This document shows positions 23,901-36,756 of a stretch of 64,000 nt of DNA, one piece after another. The notes beneath the pieces are model-generated. The model saw only the letters and a program-made list of their open reading frames with translations, was not told where the DNA came from and ran no database searches. Both the position numbers and the translations under genes were made by a program. The first letter of the stretch is position 1. Each line of letters opens with the position of its first letter. The stretch is taken from contig NC_066595.1 in NCBI RefSeq assembly GCF_905475345.1, forward strand, positions 864,501 through 928,500, written 5' to 3'. The DNA comes from Vespula vulgaris. Lineage: Eukaryota; Arthropoda; Insecta; Hymenoptera; Vespidae.

Positions 23901-25391
23901 AACTGGTTATGTAAGTCGAAGTAAGGTAGAGATTCGATCGTTTGTTTATATTCACATAGAGAGGAGCTTAAAGAAGAATCAAAATAGAGGGGAATGAAAA
24001 CAAAAGTAATAAGAAACAAACTTTCAAATTCATATTATAATGCTTTCGCGTACATAATTTCACGATATCTAACAACAAAAACTATTATTTACTCTCATTA
24101 ATTATCATACGTTCGAGCTCTCTGTGATTTATCCATTTCATTCACCTACTATCGATAATGTAGATTCCTATATATAAAACCTCGTAAAATGGTAAGTTCT
24201 GAATTTATCGACATGAACATAATAAACTTTCGTTACTTCATAGATGGTAGAACGTATTTAAATTGAAGAGATTAAAACGTAAAATTATTTTACATATTTA
24301 TATAATTTATATAAACGTATTATTCTTGTAAATATACATTATTGTTCAATATTTTAACGAAAGAGACGTAATTCGACGAAATGATAGGATTATATATTTA
24401 TATTATTTATTCGACAATGAACGAATCTTAATTATAAAGGAAGATGCCAATGATACTTTTTTTGTTTTGTTTATTCCGAAGAAAAATATAAATCTTTAAG
24501 GAGAGCTTGAAAATTGTAGAAAGCTTTTCCGGAAAATCTAAATTCTACAAATGATTGAAGCGTTCCCATAATAGGGAAGCATAAGAACGAGGAGGGTAGT
24601 CGATCGAGAGTGTATCCCGAAGGAAGGATCGTCCCAGGTAGCTGATTGGTGGTATATGCCTGGTTTCATTTTTCCTAAGGGAAAATGCGTCGTGTCTTTC
24701 TAGCAGAAAACGAAGGACATATAAACAGGCGGTTAGGATGTCATCGTTCTCTCTTTCCCTCGTTTTCCTCATTTTCACGTAAACCGGAAACGTCGAATTA
24801 TCCGGTTTCCCCGATAAAACGAGAAAATTCCCACCAGCGGGAGGATGAATTTCCCTTTGGACTAGGAGTTTATGTTAAAGATGGAAGAGGAAAATCCAGA
24901 GAAAGATGGTAGTAGTCTTGCCTACGGGATACCCTCGGTTCAATGAGATCCTGATCGGCTTTGGGGCAAGACGATCATTTTGACGATCGTCCGTCAAATT
25001 TAAAGAGATTCTAAGAGAGTAGAGTTAACGTTGTCAGGCGTTTAACTATCATTTACTTGACTCGATCATCCACGTTTCTATTATCTATATTATATTTAAG
25101 AAGAATATTACAAGCGAATCGATCGAAAAGCGATCGGAAGGAGATTCGTTTTATTTAATGTTATTCGATCGTTTAACTATAAAAAAAATATTTTCTCGAA
25201 GCTACGATCGTAAGCTTTATTTTTTCTCTGTCTATCGTAACAAGTACGTATATGTACGTACGTGCGTGTAATTGTTATGTTTTTTTATTATTCTCAATTT
25301 TTTTTATTTTTCTTTTCTGTTTTTCCACGAAACAGGAAAATCCTCACAACTCTATGATACCCTGTTTTTAAACGAGGAAAAGTGGTACTCC

Positions 25392-25426
<35 letters not shown>

Positions 25427-25669
25427 GAAACATTCGTTTCTAAAAAACAATTACTCGATACGTTTTCAATTCTGAAGAGATTCGATCGTTCCACTTTTCA
25501 TTACTAAAACGTTCTATCGGATCGAAATAGAAGGAGATTTTGAAAAAGTCGAAGACATTAATTAACTTTAACGAAACGGTCGAGTAGATATTGATGAAGA
25601 TGTGAAAATATATGTAATTGGATTACATATTTTGACATACATATTTATATAAAAACGTGTACATACACA

Positions 25670-25672
<3 letters not shown>

Positions 25673-25714
<42 letters not shown>
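25673..25714. repeat. (TA)n microsatellite
   Basis: Pure TA run of about 42 bases. Confidence 0.95.
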
Positions 25715-25717
<3 letters not shown>

Positions 25718-26370
25718 ATTTCCTTCTTTTTCTCTTACTAGATTTTGATTCCGATGACTTTTCCAGGCGTTTCAATTTCAAGTGAAAGCGCACGCGTGCT
25801 TTCATCGATGAGTTTTTCTGGTACACGTTTCCTGGCCCCATTTGGCCCCAGAACGAATTAACCCTCGACATCGTATGGCACCCTGTTAGATCGCAAGACA
25901 GACGTAAACCATCGATGGTTGTTGGCATAACGTTAGAACGAGAGAAAATGACGTTTACGAAAATACGAAATAAAATTCGATCGACGGAGACCACTTACTT
26001 ATTCGAAAGAAAATTAATATTTTTATATCTACGATCTCGAAGTGTAAGAAAGGGAGAACAACGAGGGAGCTTCGGAAAAGACAAATCGATCTCTATAGAA
26101 TCGTTATTAAACCGACGATCTCGGTTAATAATCAAGTCGATCTTAAGTTTTCCAAAGGAATATCAAGGACGAGCCGCACCGATTCAATTAGTAATTTAAT
26201 TCGATGGAAACATTGAAAGGGTTGAACACCACTGAACCAGTCGAACCAATTACCCTCCTTTCTCATCCTTTCTAGGCTACCCTGTAAAGTTATGTAGGAG
26301 TTGGCAACATCCTGCCGAGGACTCCCACCCTGTTCCATCCTACCTATTCGTTCACTCATTCTCCCTCTTT

Positions 26371-26405
<35 letters not shown>

Positions 26406-26768
26406 CTTCCCTCTTTCTCCCTCTCTCTCTCTCTCTCTCTTTCTCTTTTCCCTTTCTCTTCGAGAAAGAGAGAGACGCGAATTGGAATTTATCGAACAAT
26501 TTCAGGTGTTTCCTATGTGCGCTACCTACAGGACACACCTGTTCAGGTAAGCCAATCTCTCGCCAGGGGTGTCGAGGGCCATTCGATAGAAAAAGTGGCG
26601 ATTTGCCCGAAAATCCGGGACTTTCGTAGCAGGCTGTCAGGAGGGAAAAGGGAGTATCTGTTATAGTTATAGGAGGTTAAAGGTTCTTCTCTCTGCCCTC
26701 TTTCGGTAACTGTATTCTTCCCTTCCTAGCTTTCCCGCGGGATTTCCCAGAGTACAACGAGAGGTATC

Positions 26769-26822
<54 letters not shown>
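26769..26822. repeat. (TC)n microsatellite
   Basis: Pure CT run with one TTT interruption at its end. A similar compound CT tract lies at 26376-26447. Confidence 0.95.
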
Positions 26823-26826
<4 letters not shown>

Positions 26827-27509
26827 TTATCTCTATCTCTATCTTCCTTCTCCCTCTTTCAGTCAATCCGATTGGCTATGACGACGACGGAAAGCGCGCT
26901 CGTATCACAGGGTAGCAAGCTTTGTAGAGGTCTGCTCAACTTACTCCTCCTCTTGCGGCTAGCTCTGATTCGTTTGGAAACCTAGTCGAGCGAATCTCCG
27001 AACCTATCTATCCGACGAAAATTCGATAACTGTCAATCGATACGAACGAGATGAGATCTTTTTATTTTCTCTCGAATTTTCTCTCTTTTTTTCTTTTTTT
27101 TTTCTTTTCTTCTTTTTTCTTCCCTTTTCCATCCCTCGATTACCCGTTCTACGTGATATGCCAGAGTTCAACATACTTTCAGTTTAGCTTTCGTCAAAGG
27201 TTTTTGTTGAAACGCTAATTTAAATTTATCTGAAATCAATTTTCGAATAATAAAAAAAGCTCGGTATATATGAATCTATTCTTGATTCTTTTTTTTTTCT
27301 TCTTTTTTTTCTCTCCCTCTCTTTCTCTCTCTTTTCTTTTTTCTTTTTTTTAAGTGCAATATTGAATCGTACGATCCAGGATATTAACCGCGAAAACTTT
27401 GTTTCTTCCAAGAAAAAAAAAAGAGAGAAAAACAATTCAAGAAGGAAAAAGCAAAATAGAAAATAGAAGATACTTCTGCATTTTCTTGGTAGTAAGAATC
27501 GACTAGATC

Positions 27510-27511
<2 letters not shown>

Positions 27512-27548
<37 letters not shown>
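27512..27548. repeat. (AC)n microsatellite
   Basis: Pure AC run of about 37 bases. Confidence 0.95.
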
Positions 27549-27550
<2 letters not shown>

Positions 27551-28077
27551 ACCTACGTATGTGTATGGGCGTCGTTTAATTTCAGAAGATCCCATAAACG
27601 TTATATCCTCGCACTTTGGGGTGAACAATGGTCGTGCGCGCGCAAATACGCCTGGTAGAAGAAAATACGCCCTCGTAAAATAAAAAGGGTAGAAGGTGGA
27701 AGTGAGATGAGAGGAGGAAGAAAAAAAAGTAAAAGAAGAAGAAGAAGAAAAGAAAAGTAGAAGAAGAAGAAGAAAAAATAGATGAAGAAACAAAGAGGGG
27801 AAGGGAACGATGCTACGTTAAAAGGGTGTGTTCTGGAACGCATGACGAAAAGGAAGGGAGGAAAGTACGAAGAAAGGAAGGGAGAAAAAGGGTGACGGAG
27901 AGAAAATCGCATGCGGAAAAGAAATTCTCGAAGGGTTGGAAGGAAACAATACAAAAGCGAATCTCAGTCATCTATTCTCACCGTACTCGTACATCTACGC
28001 GTATTTTTACATCTCTAATTAAGAAATTTCTAATTATACGAAAGAACTAAATATTGTTCCATAAAAAAATTAAATAA

Positions 28078-28530
28078 AAATAAAAATTGTAGGATTAAGA
28101 ATAATATTTGTAGAATCATTGAGAGAAGGAGAAGGAGAGATAAAAAAAGAAATCAGAAATAAATTATATCCCTACATTTTCATTATTTTTTTTCGACATC
28201 CTTTTTCTTTATTTCTTTTTTATTTCAATAAAATATCTTTTGATGACATTAAAAAATTTTTTTTATTTACGTTACTACGTTCTCCAACTAAGATGCTCAA
28301 GTTATAAGGGATTGGGCAACCGAATAAAAATTGTAGGATTAAAAATAAAATTTGTAGAATTATCAAGGCTGAGAAAGAAAGAAATAAAAAAAGAATCGAG
28401 GAGAAATTTTATCGATAAACCTTCGACACTTTTATTTTATCTTTTTTCATTATTTCTTTCTTGGTTTTGTTTTCTTTCTAAATTTTTATTTATTTATTTT
28501 TTTATTAACTCTAATAAAATATTTTAATAA
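28078..28530 (+). repeat. Diverged tandem duplication (two copies)
   Basis: Copy 1 starts near 28078 and copy 2 near 28322. Both open with the identical 18-mer ATAAAAATTGTAGGATTA (28080 and 28324, offset 244), continue with the near-identical ATTTGTAGAATYAT, carry a purine-rich then a T-rich stretch, and end with AATAAAATAT (28227 and 28513). Copy 2 is about 40 bases longer through T/A-rich expansion. This is a local segmental duplication rather than a microsatellite. Confidence 0.65.
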
Positions 28531-29185
28531 AACGAGAATCGTTCGTATCCGTTCAACGAACCGTGTTAATCTTTCAGATTTTAATACAGTCCACGTATCA
28601 TTCGATCGATGATAAAAAATTCAAAATGTAGGATATTCCCGTGTTATATCTCGCTAGAAAATCGAACGATATCGATATTATTCCCTCTCTCTCTCTCTCT
28701 CTCTTTCGAAAATCAACTGGACGAACATTTCGCGTTTGGGTCGACGTACGAAAATTTCATTGGACGCGGCCGCTTTGTTAATTATTTCGTTACCGTATGC
28801 ATAATGCATCGGTTGGCTTACTAGATATTATAGCTCTGGTCCGATATCGAATCACATTTTTATTATTACCTATAGAGAAGATATATATCGTGGAAATGGA
28901 AACGCTTGGATATATCGATATCGAGAAAACGTCATAAAGTTACCACGTTCGTCCTTTGAAATCAAATTTTCAGTCTACACATACACATACACACAGACAT
29001 ATATATATATATATATACACATGTATCCGATACGTATACACATATACACACATACATATATTTATATAGACTCAAGTATGTGTATAGAATGATTTGATTT
29101 CATTGGATTTCATTGGAAAACAAAAGAATCGAGAAGCTATTTCACAGGAATTTGCTTTTTCCCATAAAGTACGACTAACTCGAGT

Positions 29186-29187
29186 AA

Positions 29188-29247
<60 letters not shown>
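29186..29247. repeat. (TA)n microsatellite
   Basis: Long TA run with a few AAAT interruptions. Confidence 0.95.
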
Positions 29248-29250
<3 letters not shown>

Positions 29251-29280
29251 TACAAAATGTAGATATGTGGTAAAGTATAC

Positions 29281-29495
29281 TTCAGCACGTTACCCTTAGG
29301 ATCTCGGGTACAACGGACGTTATATAGAAACCATAGAAGCGAGGTTCAAGGGGGCACCCTTAAAAGGTCAAAAGTTCGTTCTCCGCTTGCACCCTGTGAG
29401 CAACATCTTCGAGGGTTGTCGGCACTACTACCCCTGTCGCATGGCAACACCGGTTTCTCGAGTGTCGAAACGAAAGCCTTCACGATTTTCCTAGT
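29281..29495. promoter_or_regulatory. Unique GC-richer block, possible regulatory element
   Basis: About 215 bases of high-complexity sequence between a (TA)n tract and polypyrimidine runs, with no open reading frame of note. It contains AAAGGTCA at 29363-29370, a nuclear-receptor-type half site. Its contrast with the surrounding low-complexity DNA suggests constraint, but this is inference. Confidence 0.3.
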
Positions 29496-29869
29496 CAATG
29501 ACCGATCATCGTTTCCATACCTATCTCTCTGACCTTATTTTTTCTTTTTTTTTCTTTCTCTTTTTTTACCGAACGACTACTTCAACGCTCTATTCTTTTT
29601 CTTTTTTTTTTTTTTATTATTATCCCGAATAAGAGATCGAATATCGGATCATACTGACGGCTTGCCAGTTAATGTAGTTAATAAAATATTTCATCGAGAA
29701 AAAGAAAACTACAGAATTTTGGCTTTCCAGATAAAATCCGTGGCTCGGTGCCGAAGAAGATTAACAAGAAAAGCTTTTACGTCATTGATCCTTAAGCCCC
29801 TACACGTATTTTTCGTCTAAATCTACTTACTTTTTCAAGATTATTGATGTCAATCGATTAATTAAACCG

Positions 29870-29939
29870 TCCGACGAATTTTTTCTTTTTTCCTTTCTGT
29901 TCTTTTTCTTTTTTTCTTTTTTTTTAGAAATTCGTCGGA
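29870..29939. repeat. 12-bp perfect inverted repeat around a polypyrimidine loop
   Basis: TCCGACGAATTT (29870-29881) and AAATTCGTCGGA (29928-29939) are exact reverse complements. The 46-base spacer is almost all pyrimidine. No target-site duplication or transposon similarity was recognised. Confidence 0.75.
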
Positions 29940-30618
29940 GCTCAGTCATTTTGTCAAAAGATTAAAAAAGATGTCTAGGATTACTTAGAAATAAATGTTA
30001 GTATATGTTTTGTCGATGACACTTAAGATCCCCGAGATATGGGATAGTAGATACGATGCACATTCCCAGAATTCAATAAAACGAGGAGAAAGGTTTTGGC
30101 GTACCCTCGTAAACGGATAATATGCTATTCAGCACATAACTTAGGAAGAGCTGTCGCATCACGGTAGTTTCTCGACAGCTATTCCGGATTCTCCTCTTCT
30201 CTGAGCTAACCCGAGATTACTCGCGAAACTGCAGGCGCAAAGAGGATGATAGGAATGAGCTTCGCTTGATAACGACGAGAAAGAAGGAAGAATGGCAAGA
30301 ATAGGAGAACTAAGGATGGCAACATCGTTTCTTGCACCACGTTTATGACCAAGGGTACTGACTCGTCTTAAATGTTTAATTTAAGGAGTAAGAGAGGGAA
30401 TAAGAGAGGGAGAAAGAGGCAACATTTTTAATATCGTCGAAGAATATTATCTCGCGAAACATTTTTTCAACAGATTCTTTTGCTCTACGTGATATTGAAC
30501 ATTTTTTGAAAACGAAAAGAAAAATGATTTTTTGTAAAGAAAGAAGAAAGAAAAGGAGAGAAAAGAGAAGAGAAAAAAGAGAAAACGCAAATAAGAAGTA
30601 ATGGAAGAAAGTAATGAT

Positions 30619-30636
30619 CGAACGTACGAACGTACG

Positions 30637-30666
<30 letters not shown>
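30619..30666. repeat. (CGAA)n / (CGTA) tetranucleotide repeat
   Basis: Repeat of ACGA/ACGT units; the surrounding ORF (30601-30897) is an artefact. A cleaner (CGAA)n repeat lies at 49221-49252. Confidence 0.9.
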
Positions 30667-30667
<1 letters not shown>

Positions 30668-31623
30668 AGGTGATGGTTTCTCGTAAAACGAACAAAGGAC
30701 TCGAAATCCTTCGATGGAATTTCGTGCGACCTCGAGCGATCCTCAACGGAGTCGTTCGTACGACGCCGTGTGTGCCTCCTGTCTTCGATAAATTTCTCAA
30801 ACGAATGATCCCGATGGACTATGGCGGTGTTCTCTCGATGGAATGTCGCATACGATCTGCCATGGAATTTGATGCCCTCGAGGGTGCATCTTTGTAACCG
30901 AGTCTACTCGCTAAAATCCGAACCGTACGAGAGAGAATAAATTTATTCGTTAACGGATATCAATCATTTGAATATTTACGTCCGTTGTTGAAAACTACTT
31001 ACGATATTTCATAAGCGATTGAATGTCTTCGTTCGTAAACGTAATTTTCGTAAATCGAGAAGAATAATATCGATATAAAAAAATTAATAAATAAATGAGA
31101 AAAGAAATTATCGAATTTCGAAGAGGTAGTGTGTTAAATAAAAGACGGTCACTTTTCAGGGACGACTTGGTGTCCGTAGCTAGTAATCCACCGTGCGTAG
31201 ACATCTGCTGGCCATCTGCCAGTGAACTCTTCCAGCGGTAAGAGAGCAGCATCAGCAACAGCAACAGCAGCAAAAGGGACGAGTAGTCCTGGTGAACCGG
31301 TGAGAGAGGGCCACCCTCCTTGATCTTCTTGTGCAAGGTGCAAGGTGTCGTGGCTGAAATCAGAGGCGAGTAGTACTCTTCTCTTTTCTTCTTTCCATCT
31401 GACAGACGAAAAAGAAAAAAAGAAGAACAAGAAGAACAAGAATAAGAAAAAAGAGACAGAGAGCAAGAGAGAGAGAGAAAAAAAAAAGAAAGAAAGAAAG
31501 AAAGAAAGAAGGTGGACGCGGATCGTCGAGATTGAGAGCGCAAGCTGCGATGATCTTGCCTCGCCTCGCGATTCGGATTTACAACGTTGTAAAAATACGC
31601 TTCGGTGTAACGTGAAATAAAAA

Positions 31624-31634
31624 GACAGACAGAC

Positions 31635-31671
<37 letters not shown>
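31624..31671. repeat. (CAGA)n-(GA)n compound microsatellite
   Basis: Four CAGA units followed by a pure GA run, directly upstream of the unique block beginning near 31684. Confidence 0.95.
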
Positions 31672-31674
<3 letters not shown>

Positions 31675-31683
31675 CTGAGATGG

Positions 31684-31950
31684 TTACCGCCTGCGGGGAA
31701 CTAATTAGGCATTAACCTCGCGCGGTTTATGAGCCTGCACGAGCCGCTCGTTAAATTAATCTTTTACGCGCGGGCCCAGATTCTGCACCTTCTGCGAATG
31801 ATGCCACCACACTATCGGCACCGTCTGAATCTTGAACACCTGCCGAGAGATCACGAGAGATCGCCTTGCGGCGATCTTGTCTCGATCGATTCTCCGGATA
31901 ACGGATCGGACGGTTCTCTTAACGTACCGTATCGCGAACAGTATCGGTGA
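31684..31950. promoter_or_regulatory. Candidate conserved cis-regulatory element with homeodomain sites
   Basis: About 265 bases of dense, GC-richer unique sequence. It contains CTAATTAGG (31701-31709), GTTTATGAG (31725-31733, Caudal/Hox-like) and TTAAATTAATC (31751-31761), all homeodomain-type words, within about 60 bases. The short plus-strand ORF over it (31729-31950) has no domain. The site calls are visible; the enhancer role is inferred. Confidence 0.35.
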
Positions 31951-32009
31951 GGCTGCATCTTATGCAGATCATTTTTTATCCGAATCGATGACGATGACCT
32001 GATAAGCAA

Positions 32010-33499
32010 AGTTCTCTATCATTGGTATCTATCGAAAAAAAAAAAAATAAAAAATAAAAGAAAAAAATCGATCTAAAATGGGACATCTTGTGAGCCATAA
32101 TATTTAACGCGATTTAATAGGACTGATATCAATTTTTTATAATCAATTTTTACGTTGAAGTTATGATGAAAAAATTCTTTGAAAGATCGAGCTACGTCAT
32201 CGAGAAATCGACAAAAAAGTAAATTCTCCGAGGTACGGAAAATTGTGAAATGCGAGTGGGTCGGTTGAAAGAAGAGAAAAACGAAGTCAGTCCCCCGTTA
32301 TTTTTGACTTCGGAAGAGTATCTTGATAATCCATGATATCGCTATTTCGGATAAGTCTGACCTAGTTCACCTCCCTCTCTCGTGCTTCGAATATTCGCTC
32401 TTTCTGCTCCGCTTCGAACATTTCGCTGCCAACGTTACCAACGCCATTGCAATTGCAATTAAGGATGACTAGTAGTTCTATCTTTGATTAGACACACACA
32501 CTCGTTCGCTCGCTCACTCACTCTTTCTCTCTCTCTCTCTCTCTCTCTCTTTCCTACTCGTATTATCCACGCTTCGTGATGTCGATCGAATCGGAATAAT
32601 CGATCGAATGATTATTTTATTAAGAATATAAATCGATTAATACCTTGAAACGAAGAAACGAAAATATATAAACTATCGCAGTGATCGAATTAAAGTAATT
32701 TTACGTGTAAAATAAATTTTTTTTTCCTATATATGAAAGGAGGTTGATATTAGGTACTTTTCATGCTTTCACAGAGTCCATAGAGCCAAGGACGTACGTA
32801 TATAATATATTCTTGGCATGTGTATGTGTGGCGACAGCTTAGCTCGAAGTAGGAAAGAAAAGGAGAATGTGGATAGACAGTCGACAGACAATATATGACG
32901 TCCACGACAACTACAACGAGAAGAAAAATGAGGGAATAGAGACAGAGGGCAGCTGAGTATTTTTAGAACACTGTTGGATCGCGTTATATTAAAGCACTAC
33001 TGCTCGCTTTTGATAAGGTCGGTCATATGCGTAATTACTTTAGGGAATTTCTCTGCGGGAAATAACGGGAAACATTTGTCCTTAATTTTCTACCGTCGTT
33101 AGTGAACGGTGCATTCATCGTAATATAAATATAAATTTCAATCATATTATTACCCCGTTATATTTTCAATGTTAAATTAACAAAATAATTTCTTGTTCTA
33201 ATTTTCTTCTTTTTTTTTCTATCTATCATACATAAATATGACGTCGTTTTAATAATCGAGGCGTTTCTGAAAGATTATTATCTCTTACCGATGAAAGAAA
33301 AAGAAGAAAGAGAAAAAGAAACGAATAAAAGGAAAAAAGAGAAAAAGAAAAAGAAGAAAAAGATACGATGAAGTATTTCGTTCGTTGTTAATTAATATTT
33401 ATTATTTATCGATCTCCCTATGGGCACTTTGGTAACGCTCGCGTACGTTCCGTTCGCAGGTTGCAAATTGCGCATCCACCAAGCGCGCACTAGAGAATT

Positions 33500-33554
<55 letters not shown>

Positions 33555-34930
33555 GACTCTCTGTCTGTCTCGCTTCCGGGAGTTGGATAGACGCTTATAT
33601 TCTCGCGGCAGATTGCAGAAGCGGGAGTGGTTTCAAGCTCGAATGGGATCGGTAAACTCGACTTTAGCAAGTAATAGGGGGCTTTAACCCTCGACGCTTT
33701 GCGGTTTGGGATTTTCCCTTGATTTCCTCTTCTCATTGGTGACTCGAGCTCGCTACATTATTGCCACTCGCGTGATTCATATTCTCTCATTTTTTCTCTT
33801 TTCTTTCTTCTTTTTTGTCTGAGAGAAACAGAGAGAGAGAGAGAAAGAAAGAAAGAGAATTATTTTCCATGCGATCGCGATCTTTTAAATCATAATTCTC
33901 CCCCTTACCACCCATCTCATTTTTTTCATTTCTCACTAACAACGACGACGAATCTCGAATACGTTTGTATTTTATTCCTTGATTTCGTAATCCACTCTCG
34001 TAATTCTGTTTTCTTAGATTTTTCGTACCTTCTCCTTATCGCGATACAACGGGAAATCGTTTTGATACCTGGAACAACGTAATTACGTTTAGATATATAC
34101 ATGTGTATATATATATATATAACTGTTCGCATATATACGTACGTAAGTTGCGTCACCGATGCCAATTTCTTCGTCACGTTATATATCTCTCTACGTGCAT
34201 GCAGTTTTACGTGTACCTACGTATATATCGAACGGCTAACGTAAAACCATTTTACGCATTAACGTCTACCTTTGACGTGCGCGAAAGAGAGAGAAAGAGA
34301 AAGAGTGAGTGAGAGAGAGAGAGAGAGAGAGCATACGTATGTAGGAAGTATATACGTACGTAGATATATACATACGTACATAGTTACTTACTTACGCACA
34401 CGTAACAACCTCGAGGACTATTCTCGACGTTATATACGTAGGTATGTATGTAGAACATCGTGAACGTAATGAAAGTGATATATATTCACTCGTCACATAC
34501 GTTAAGAATGATCGCTTTCGTAACGAGTTTTTCCTTACAAAGCGCGAAGGGTGTCATTTTGTACGTTCAATTAATTATAGATCTTATGAAAGAACCTCTC
34601 GTTCAACTAAGCGTTCGATACAAATCATTGCCGTTTTGATGGACGAAAGAGAGAAAAAAAAGATATAAAAAAGAGAAAGAAAGAAAAAAAGGAAAGAGAG
34701 AAGAAAAAGAAAGAAAAGAAAGTGAGGGGGAAAAAAGGTAAAAAAGAAGTCGACCAAACGATCGACGTAACGTAACTATGTAATTAAATTCAAATGAACA
34801 TTTGTCGATACCTGAAATCGATAATTGAAAAAGTTAAATGAATGAAGAAAAGCAAAAAAGAAAAAAGAAAAAAAAAAGTTTTAAGAACGATGAGGAAAAA
34901 GGAAAGAGCACGTACGCACGTAATGGACAT
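32010..34930. other. No recognised gene; repeats and unique DNA
   Basis: Contains CT runs (about 32520-32553 and 33505-33552), purine tracts (33296-33362, 34670-34735) and (TA)n/(TACG)n words near 34090-34450. A small unique block at about 33420-33500 includes GTTGCAAATTGCGCA, a C/EBP-like word. No gene seen. Confidence 0.4.
33505..33552. repeat. (CT)n microsatellite
   Basis: Pure CT run of nearly 50 bases. Confidence 0.95.
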
Positions 34931-34955
34931 ACATGCGCGCACACGTGGAAAAAAG

Positions 34956-34959
<4 letters not shown>

Positions 34960-35004
<45 letters not shown>
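34960..35004. repeat. (GA)n microsatellite
   Basis: Pure GA run of about 45 bases. Confidence 0.95.
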
Positions 35005-35006
<2 letters not shown>

Positions 35007-35224
35007 TACATACAAATCGACACACAATTTCTAAGGGTAAACGTAACAACGCGACACAGTTAATCGTCCATGCTTATCGGTCGCGCACGCTCAGAGATAA
35101 AGATCGGTCACGCTCGTTTTCCATAAAATGGCAACGGCAATGGCACCGGCAACGACAACGGCAATCGAAAGGGGTGAGAGGGAGGGAAACAGGGAAGGAG
35201 GGAGGGAGGAAGGTAGGGTTGGCT

Positions 35225-35400
35225 AGCTTTAAACCGGGAACGAAACGAGAGCACCGGCACGCCCGGCAGAAATGCAAATTCGCTCGCATCAGATTAAGCC
35301 AAACGCTCCCGTTCAGGCGCCAGTCGCTTAGCAATCCCGAATATAAACGTGGCTTTACTACAAGCACGATAATCGAGAGATGTTCCCCGAGCGCATAACG
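35225..35400. promoter_or_regulatory. Unique block with octamer and Otx/Bicoid-like words
   Basis: Non-repetitive sequence after a GGGA-rich tract. It holds a perfect octamer ATGCAAAT (35272-35279, POU-type) and GATTAAG (35292-35298, K50 homeodomain-type). No coding potential. The regulatory role is inferred. Confidence 0.3.
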
Positions 35401-36717
35401 CACGTTTTACGTCTCGTTGACTTCACCTAAAACGTATCTACGGATAATCGTTTGTAATCGATGCGCTTTGTTTTTCGTCTATCCGTGTTACTAGTTTCTA
35501 CATATTATGTGGATAACAGTTGGATGATCATCGTTATAATAAAAATCTATCGTTTGTTTTAACGATAAACGATAAATCGTACGAGATTAAAACAGAAGGT
35601 AGATGTTACTTCGATGATAATCGACGATAACGATTATTATCGTTATTATTTTTATTATTATTATTATCATTATTTTCGAGAAAATCGATGCGTCATCGAT
35701 GTTTTTCGTAAGAGAAAGGAGTTTCGAGAGAAAGAGAGAGAGGGGGGGGAGAAGAAAGAGGTAAAACGATCGATCGATCGATTCTCGTGCGTGGTGACTT
35801 TCGCACGAGGGGAAAGCTAGCACGTTCGATGGGACTCGTCTCCGACACCGTTCTCCGAGAATAGATAGAATCTGTAGATCGGTAAATGGCTGCCAAGTCG
35901 ATGTTATTCGGCTTCTATACTGACTGTAAAGCGTCTCGAAGCTACGACTCTTCGTCGTGCATAGAATTCTTCTCTTCTTATCCCCCACCCCCTCTTTCCC
36001 CACCCCGCGTTCCCTCTTATCCTTTCTAATCAAATTCCATCGTTTTAATTCATATTCCTCGGGTTACGTTCGAGCGGGTGCTGTTATTTCAATAATAATA
36101 AATCTAAAATATTTTCAAGCTTTCGTAAGTTTTAAATAAGAAAAATATTTTCATAAGTTAAGTTCCTCGAATTTATTTTAGTCACGATCGTCCATTAGCT
36201 CCTCCCGATAATGGACGGAATAGTTTAAAATAGATTGGAAGCCTGACACGCGCGGGACTATCATCGGCATACCACGAGAGACAGGTTAGTGCCAACGTAT
36301 TTGCCAGAAAGAGAGAGAGAGAGAGAAAGAGAAAGAGAAAGAGAAAGAGAAAGAAAAAGAAAGAAAAAGAGAGAGAGAGAGATTTTGGCGCGTCACTCAG
36401 CATCCAAGCACTCCTCCCGCCCAACACCTTCTTCGCCGCCTCTTCGATAGGAGCAACTCCTCCAACGTGCAACGCCGCCAACGCATGCAACGAACCTACA
36501 CATACACACTTGCATATATACACGCAAATACATAGATGCACGCATACAGTTATGCCTTTCTTGGTCCACGAGAGTCTCCGTCTGTGGCTCCGAGTACGGA
36601 GAGACGTGCCAGACGACCGGCGCCACGAGGAATCCCCACGCGCACCTGAATGCCGACCTGCCTGCCGACCTGCCTCTGCCTCTACCTCTACCTCTGTCTC
36701 TATCTCTGTCTCTGTCT

Positions 36718-36756
36718 ATCTCCTCTCCTCTCCTCTCCTCTCCTCTCCTCTCCTCT
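36718..36756. repeat. (CTCCT)n pentanucleotide repeat
   Basis: About seven CTCCT units in a pyrimidine-rich stretch that also contains CTACCTCTGT-type repeats just upstream (36665-36720). Confidence 0.9.

Larger units (their letters stand above)
23940..28070. other. Gene-poor region with microsatellites and unique blocks
   Basis: No ORF with recognisable domains. Simple repeats: (CT)n at 25398-25422, (TA)n at 25673-25714, (CT)n at 26376-26447 and 26769-26822, (AC)n at 27512-27548. Unique, higher-complexity blocks occur at about 24545-24960, 25740-25920 and 26200-26340; these may be regulatory. Confidence 0.4.
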
